Shown here piece after piece: positions 5,953 through 9,638 of a stretch of 9,638 nt of DNA. How positions within the stretch are numbered: the stretch's first letter is position 1; every line of letters starts with the position of its first letter. A program made the translations under genes and the position numbers. Source of the stretch: CAZSAT01 sp964604675 (GTDB lineage: Bacteria; Myxococcota_A; UBA796; CAJQPC01); assembly GCA_964604675.1 (NCBI GenBank), contig CAZSAT010000192.1, positions 1 to 9,638 on the forward strand. The letters run 5' to 3'. Under the pieces are notes generated by a model. It made no database searches. It was not told the DNA's origin and worked only from the letters and a program-made list of their open reading frames with translations.

Positions 5953-7362
5953 ATGAACGAGCTGCTCCTCGCCTCAGCCACCGAGCTCGCCCGCCGCATC
6001 CGGGATCGCGAGGTCAGCTCGCGCGAGGTGGTCGAGGCGCACATCGCCCGCATCGAGGCCGTCAACCCCACCCTGAACGCGCTGGTCGCCGACCGCTTCG
6101 AGCAGGCGCTCGTCGAAGCGGACACCCCACGGGAGGGCCCGCTCGCCGGCGTGCCCTGCACCATCAAGGAGTGCTTCGCGCTCGAGGGCATGCCACAGAC
6201 GTCTGGCTTGCCGTCGCGTCGCGGCCACCGGCCAACGCATGACGCCACCGGCGTGGCCCGCCTGCGGGCCGCGGGCGCCATCCCGCTCGGCGTGACCAAC
6301 CTCTCCGAGCTCTGCATGTGGATGGAGAGCGACAACCGGGTCTACGGCCGCACCAACAACCCCTACGACCCGAGCCGCATGGTCGGGGGCTCCAGCGGAG
6401 GGGAAGGCGCCATCGTCGGTGCGGGCGCGTCCCCCTTCGGACTGGGCAGCGACATCGGCGGCTCGATCCGCATGCCGGCCTTCTTCTGCGGGGTCTTCGG
6501 CCACAAGCCCACGGGCGGGCGCGTGCCGGGCACCGGACAACACCCCATCGCGCACGGCGCGGCGCTCCGCATGCTGGCCACCGGCCCCCTCGCCCGCCGG
6601 GCCGAGGACCTGCCCCTGCTGCTGCGCCTGCTGGAAGGACCGGATGGTCATGACACCGCCTGCACGCCCTTCGAGCACCGCGACCCGACCACGATCGACG
6701 TGCCGAAGCTCCGGGTCCTGGACGTCGCGGAAGACGGCTGGGCGCCTGTGAGCCGTGAGCTCCGCGACCGCCAACAGCAGGTGGCGCGCCACCTCGAGGG
6801 GCTGGGGTGCCAGGTCGAGCCGCGCCGCTTCGAGCGGCTGAAGCACGGCTTCGATCTCTGGGGTGCCGCGCTGGATGCCGCGGGCGGCCCGAGCTTCCGC
6901 GAGCTGATGGGCGACGGCGAGCCGATCCCGCGCGCCGCCGAGCTGGCCAGGTGGCTCTTCCGCAGCTCCGACCACACGCTCCCCGCGCTGCTCTTGGCCT
7001 GCGTCGAGCACCTACCGCGCCTGACGCCGAAGAAGGCCGCGCGCATGCTGGCCTGGGCCACGGAGCTCGAGGCGGAGATCGACGGGGCGCTCGGCACCGA
7101 CGGGGTGATGCTCTTCCCCTCCCACTCGCGCACCGCGTACAAGCACCTCGCGCCGATGGCCACGCCCTTCCGCTTCACCTACACCGCCACCATCAACGTG
7201 CTGGGCCTGCCCGCCACCCAGGTTCCGCTCGGGCTGGGCGAAGGGGGCCTGCCCACGGGCCTCCAGGTCGTGGCCGGACGCGGCCAGGACCACCTCTGCC
7301 TGGCGGTCGCGCTGGAGCTCGAGCGTGCGTTTGGGGGCTGGATGCCGCCCGCGCCTGCTTAG
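5953..7362 (+). CDS. amidase-signature-family hydrolase, fatty-acid-amide-hydrolase-like
   Basis: A 469-residue amidase-signature enzyme that hydrolyses C-N amide bonds, probably in the cytosol since there is no signal peptide. The catalytic triad is complete: Lys72 in PCTIKECF, cis-Ser147 in GGSSGGEGA, and nucleophile Ser171 in GSDIGGSIRMP. The stretch from GGSSGGEGA through GLGSDIGGSIR to FCGVFGHKPTGG (145-189) resembles fatty acid amide hydrolase (FAAH, FAAH2) more than GatA. No gatB or gatC is nearby, which also argues against the tRNA amidotransferase. The gene begins 12 bases after the CotH stop with only a weak ribosome site, so it may depend on translation from upstream. It probably ends the plus-strand operon. 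Its TAG overlaps the stop of the converging sulfatase gene. The natural substrate could be an N-acyl amide, a lipoamino acid or a small amide. Confidence 0.92.
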   Translation: MNELLLASATELARRIRDREVSSREVVEAHIARIEAVNPTLNALVADRFEQALVEADTPREGPLAGVPCTIKECFALEGMPQTSGLPSRRGHRPTHDATGVARLRAAGAIPLGVTNLSELCMWMESDNRVYGRTNNPYDPSRMVGGSSGGEGAIVGAGASPFGLGSDIGGSIRMPAFFCGVFGHKPTGGRVPGTGQHPIAHGAALRMLATGPLARRAEDLPLLLRLLEGPDGHDTACTPFEHRDPTTIDVPKLRVLDVAEDGWAPVSRELRDRQQQVARHLEGLGCQVEPRRFERLKHGFDLWGAALDAAGGPSFRELMGDGEPIPRAAELARWLFRSSDHTLPALLLACVEHLPRLTPKKAARMLAWATELEAEIDGALGTDGVMLFPSHSRTAYKHLAPMATPFRFTYTATINVLGLPATQVPLGLGEGGLPTGLQVVAGRGQDHLCLAVALELERAFGGWMPPAPA

Positions 7363-8783
7363 TTCGAGATCGCGGTGACCACCTCGTCCATCGCCATCGA
7401 CAGCTCGTCGTACATGCGCTGGTCGATCGTCGCCCAGCTCGCCTCGTCGAGCGCGTCCCCTTCCCCTGCCACGCCGTCGGCATAGGCGTACAGGGTCTCG
7501 GTGATCTCGCCGTCGGCGTCCTCCAGCCGGATCAGCTTGTGGCTGCTGTTCCGGATGGCGCGGTGGACCAGGGTGTAGGGCGCCGGGCCGTTCGGCTTGA
7601 AGCGCTCCGCGAACAGGTGCCGGGCCTCGGCGGGCTCGTGGCTCGGGTCCGCGACCACCTCGGCGAAGCTCTGGCCGTCCACGCGGGCGATGTCCCCCAC
7701 GCGCATGCCCAGCTCCGCAGGCGTGTACCCGGAGAGGTCCACCAGCGTGGGGAAGAGATCGACCACGTTCACCGGCACGTCGCTCACCGTGCCGGCTTCG
7801 CCGACGTCGGCACCCGCCACGATCAGGGGAACGCGGATGCCACCGTCGTACACCGTGCCCTTGGACCGGTCACTCCGGGCGGTGCCCCTCATGGCCGCAC
7901 CGGTGGTCCCGTTGTCGCCGATCACGAACAGGGTGGTGTTGTCGCGGGCGCCTTCGCCGAGCGCCTCGAGCAACCGGTCCAGCTCGGTGTCGGTGGCCTC
8001 GAGCATGGCGTCGTAGAGCTCGGCGTCGGTGCTGGACGACGACAGCGACGCGCTGTGCAGGTCGGACGGCGGCTCGTGGAACGGGGTGTGAGGCGCGTTG
8101 AAGGCCACCCAGAGCAGGAAGGGCTCCTCGAGCTCGTCGAGGGCTGTGATGGCGTCGTCCACCGTGGCGGTGGTCATGTACTCCGAGGAGTAGCCCAGCG
8201 TGCCGCTGTCGTTGCGCTCCCAGTAGTCGTAGTCGGTGGTGACCCGCGGCTGGGTGAGGCTCTCGTTGGGGTTTCCGAGCGTGCCCAGGTGACGCGCGAA
8301 GCCCAGGTCCATGGGGTGGTTCGCGGTGTCGGCGTCGAAGGGATCGAGGTGCCACTTGCCCACGGCGGCCGTGTCGTACACGGTGCCCAGGACCGACGGC
8401 AGCGTCACGCTGTCGGTGGCCAGCCCCACCGTGTCGACCGTGCTCTTGATGGCCGTGCCGATGCCCGTCCGCGTGGGGTACTGCCCCGTCAAGAGCGACG
8501 CGCGGGTGGGTGAGCACTGGGGCATGGCCCAGGCGCTCCGAAACCGGATCCCTTCGTCGGCCAGGCGATCGAGCGTGGGCGTGTAGGCCGGGTCCTCGTA
8601 CTCGCCGTACGAGCTCAGCTTGTCGACCCCCACATCGTCGAGCACGACCACGATGAAGTTGCTCGGAAGCGCCTCGGCGGTGTCCGCGCTGTCGGCGCTG
8701 CGCAGGGTGACGTGCGAGGGCGTGCCCCGCTGGTCCAGCTCCAGCGAGCCGACCACGCACGCCAGGAAGAAGATGCCGAACAC
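7359..8783 (-). CDS. formylglycine-dependent sulfatase, predicted lipoprotein
   Basis: A 474-residue type I sulfatase that removes sulfate esters, likely from polysaccharides or glycolipids outside the cytoplasm. Cys90 in CSPTRASLLTG is the residue a formylglycine-generating enzyme would convert. Metal ligands are Asp49-Asp50 (VVVLDDVG) and Asp290-Asn291 (IGDNG), with Lys143/His145 (VGKWHL), His232 (NAPHTPFHEP) and Lys308 completing the active site, so it looks intact. The chosen start is GTG 8783, five bases after GGTGAGG, giving MFGIFFLACVVG with Cys9 as lipid anchor. A TTG at 8807 would add MTRWGEAP and an Arg but has no ribosome site. Longer starts up to about 9134 run through the neighbouring gene and are not believable. 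A short Ser-Ala-Asp-Thr linker (about 29-41) precedes the catalytic domain. No formylglycine-generating enzyme is in the window. The TAA stop overlaps the amidase stop tail to tail. Confidence 0.92.
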   Translation of the reverse strand: MFGIFFLACVVGSLELDQRGTPSHVTLRSADSADTAEALPSNFIVVVLDDVGVDKLSSYGEYEDPAYTPTLDRLADEGIRFRSAWAMPQCSPTRASLLTGQYPTRTGIGTAIKSTVDTVGLATDSVTLPSVLGTVYDTAAVGKWHLDPFDADTANHPMDLGFARHLGTLGNPNESLTQPRVTTDYDYWERNDSGTLGYSSEYMTTATVDDAITALDELEEPFLLWVAFNAPHTPFHEPPSDLHSASLSSSSTDAELYDAMLEATDTELDRLLEALGEGARDNTTLFVIGDNGTTGAAMRGTARSDRSKGTVYDGGIRVPLIVAGADVGEAGTVSDVPVNVVDLFPTLVDLSGYTPAELGMRVGDIARVDGQSFAEVVADPSHEPAEARHLFAERFKPNGPAPYTLVHRAIRNSSHKLIRLEDADGEITETLYAYADGVAGEGDALDEASWATIDQRMYDELSMAMDEVVTAISN

Positions 8784-8872
8784 AGGTGCCTCACCCCATC
8801 TTGTCAAGACGATATCAAGAGGCCCGACAGGCGAGCAACCTCGATCGCGTCCAAGACGGCGTTCAGACCTTG
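8784..8872 (-). promoter_or_regulatory. 89-base spacer before the sulfatase gene with repeated TCTTGA motifs
   Basis: This is the only sizeable gap in the right-hand block, so the sulfatase may have its own promoter. On the minus strand TCTTGA occurs at 8820-8815 and again at 8809-8804, exactly 11 bases apart. The second copy is half of a palindrome TCTTGACAAGA (8809-8799). CGTCTTG also occurs at 8858-8852 and 8811-8805. The ribosome site GGTGAGG (8795-8789) lies in a potential small hairpin in which GGTG pairs with CACC (8788-8785). A TTGACA (8807-8802) has no usable -10 before the start codon, so I do not call it a -35. No terminator is visible. Confidence 0.45.
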
Positions 8873-9487
8873 CTATTCGGAGTCGGCGGCTTCCTCGACC
8901 GGCGCCGCGGCCTCGTCGACCGCACCCTCGACGGCCTCGTCCGCCTCCTCCACCGCGTCGTCCACGGCCTCGGTGGCGGCTTCGACCGCGGCGGCCGCCG
9001 CGGCTTCCACCTGCTCGGTCTCGACGCGCGCCTTGAGCCCGGCGAGCCCCACGGTGTAGTCCAGCGTGATCGCCTTCTCCATCGCGCCGGAGAAGAGCGA
9101 CATGAAGAAGCCCAGCTCGCCGGTCATCGTCCACGCCACGGTGCTCACGCCGTCAGCTTCCGCCACGGTGAGCGTGGACGGCCAGTTGGCATCGCTCTTG
9201 CCGAAGAAGAGATCGTAGGCAAACGAGCTGTCGCTGATCGCGGTGGCGGCCATGGAGCCGGTCTTGCACTTGGGACCTTCCCAGGACACGGCGTGCCCCA
9301 CGGTGCCGGCCTCGCCTTCGTAGGTCCACACGCACTCGGGGAAGACCACCTGGTTCCAGGCGCTCCACTCCTTCCAGGTGCCGAAGTCCCCGAGCGTGGC
9401 CATCACAGCGCTCGCCGGGGCGTTGATGGTCTGCTCGACGACGATCTCGACCTGGCCGGCCATCGCCGCGCCCAACAACAGGATCAT
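8873..9487 (-). CDS. exported SRPBCC-fold (START-like) protein with acidic repeat tail
   Basis: A 204-residue protein with an SRPBCC/polyketide-cyclase-type domain (about 12-155), a fold that makes a deep pocket for lipids or other hydrophobic ligands. Typical segments are VEQTINAPASAVMATLGDF (17-35), WKEWSAWN (38-45), GTVGHAVSWEG (61-71), STVAWTMTGELGFFMSLF (115-132) and GLAGLKARVE (147-156). The start is forced: upstream of ATG 9487 no start codon precedes an in-frame stop at 9562-9560, and GAGGAA lies about 5 bases away. The N-terminus MILLLGAAMAGQVE looks like a minimal signal peptide cut after AMA, uncharged; export of this fold is uncommon. Cys52 and Cys74 could form a disulfide. From residue 162 the tail is almost only Ala, Glu, Val and Asp. 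The ATG overlaps the stop of the upstream aldehyde dehydrogenase as ATGA. Ligand unknown. Confidence 0.82.
   Translation of the reverse strand: MILLLGAAMAGQVEIVVEQTINAPASAVMATLGDFGTWKEWSAWNQVVFPECVWTYEGEAGTVGHAVSWEGPKCKTGSMAATAISDSSFAYDLFFGKSDANWPSTLTVAEADGVSTVAWTMTGELGFFMSLFSGAMEKAITLDYTVGLAGLKARVETEQVEAAAAAAVEAATEAVDDAVEEADEAVEGAVDEAAAPVEEAADSE
8876..9001 (-). repeat. 33-base imperfect repeat encoding an acidic 11-residue repeat tail
   Basis: The C-terminal residues 163-204 of the SRPBCC protein divide into units AAAAAVEAATE, AVDDAVEEADE, AVEGAVDEAAA and a shorter last unit PVEEAADSE. Position 1 is Ala or Pro and position 5 is Ala throughout. Val is at position 2 or 6, and acidic residues fill much of the rest. 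An 11-residue period matches three helical turns, so an amphipathic helix or right-handed coiled coil is plausible. The tail has no Lys or Arg. Confidence 0.7.
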
Positions 9488-9638
9488 GCTTTCCTCGGTG
9501 GCTTTCGAATCACGAGCAGCCGTATCTCGGTCATGTCCTCCATGGCGTAGCGCAGCCCCTCACGACCCAGGCCGGAGTCCTTCACGCCGCCGTAGGGCAT
9601 GTGGTCCACGCGCCAGCTGGGGATGTCGCCGATGACCA
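9484..9638 (-). CDS. aldehyde dehydrogenase, C-terminal fragment
   Basis: The last 50 codons of a minus-strand gene that enters from the right edge. The visible end VIGDIPSWRVDHMPYGGVKD followed by SGLGREGLRYAMEDMTE is the characteristic C-terminal segment of the NAD(P)-dependent aldehyde dehydrogenase superfamily. The RVDHMPYGGVKDSGLGREG form is usual in lactaldehyde and non-phosphorylating glyceraldehyde-3-phosphate dehydrogenase-like members. Catalytic Cys and Glu lie outside the window, so substrate cannot be assigned. A basic tail (RKPPRKA) ends the protein. The TGA stop at 9486-9484 overlaps the ATG of the SRPBCC gene by four bases, so the two are co-transcribed and probably translationally coupled. 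Confidence 0.9.
   Translation of the reverse strand, partial: VIGDIPSWRVDHMPYGGVKDSGLGREGLRYAMEDMTEIRLLVIRKPPRKA

Noticed and set aside
5953..7362. Glutamyl-tRNA amidotransferase subunit A
   Set aside because: No gatB or gatC nearby, and the GGSSGGEGA to FCGVFGHKPT region follows the FAAH pattern more closely.
8802..8807. Perfect TTGACA as a -35 box for the sulfatase
   Set aside because: A -10 at 16-18 bases would fall on the GTG start codon, and the match there (TGTGTT) is poor. The bases are better explained as part of the TCTTGACAAGA palindrome.
7359..9134. A longer sulfatase starting at 9134
   Set aside because: The extra N-terminal part runs through the SRPBCC gene and is Gly/Arg repeats with no domain. 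The signal peptide and ribosome site point to 8783.

Overview
The window is very GC-rich and densely packed. Nine genes (two cut by the window edges, plus one partial lipoprotein gene) lie in three transcription blocks, and no gene-free stretch exceeds 90 bases. The likely source is a Gram-negative, GC-rich bacterium with many surface lipoproteins, and my best guess is an environmental myxobacterium-like (Myxococcota) lineage. This rests on Asp-Thr-rich linkers behind lipoprotein cysteines and on the mix of M16 peptidase pairs, a CotH-type kinase and a sulfatase. It is an inference from gene content, not from a marker gene.

Left block (minus strand, read from 3791 down to 1): a secreted catalytic M16 zinc peptidase, its non-catalytic M16 partner (ATGA start/stop overlap), the branched-chain aminotransferase ilvE (one-base overlap), then the 5' end of a lipoprotein gene 3 bases further on. 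Stops and starts touch throughout, so this looks like one operon starting from the 74-base divergent spacer at 3792-3865.

Middle block (plus strand, 3866-7362): a lipoprotein alpha/beta-hydrolase, a CotH-family kinase-like lipoprotein whose GTG overlaps the hydrolase stop (GTGA), and a FAAH-like amidase-signature enzyme 12 bases later. The first gene has no Shine-Dalgarno sequence but has a -10-like box at leaderless distance.

Right block (minus strand, 9638 down to 7359): the 3' end of an aldehyde dehydrogenase gene, a secreted SRPBCC-fold protein coupled to it by ATGA, and after an 89-base spacer a lipoprotein formylglycine-type sulfatase. The sulfatase and amidase genes converge and overlap by 4 bases.

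The most unusual signal runs across the genes. Six proteins (both M16 subunits, hydrolase, CotH, sulfatase, SRPBCC) begin with very short hydrophobic export signals with no Lys or Arg. In three of them an in-frame stop upstream rules out a longer start. Four lipoproteins share Asp-Thr-rich linkers, two of them encoded by short tandem repeats. The SRPBCC protein ends in an acidic 11-residue repeat. I found no CRISPR array, insertion sequence, tRNA or rRNA.
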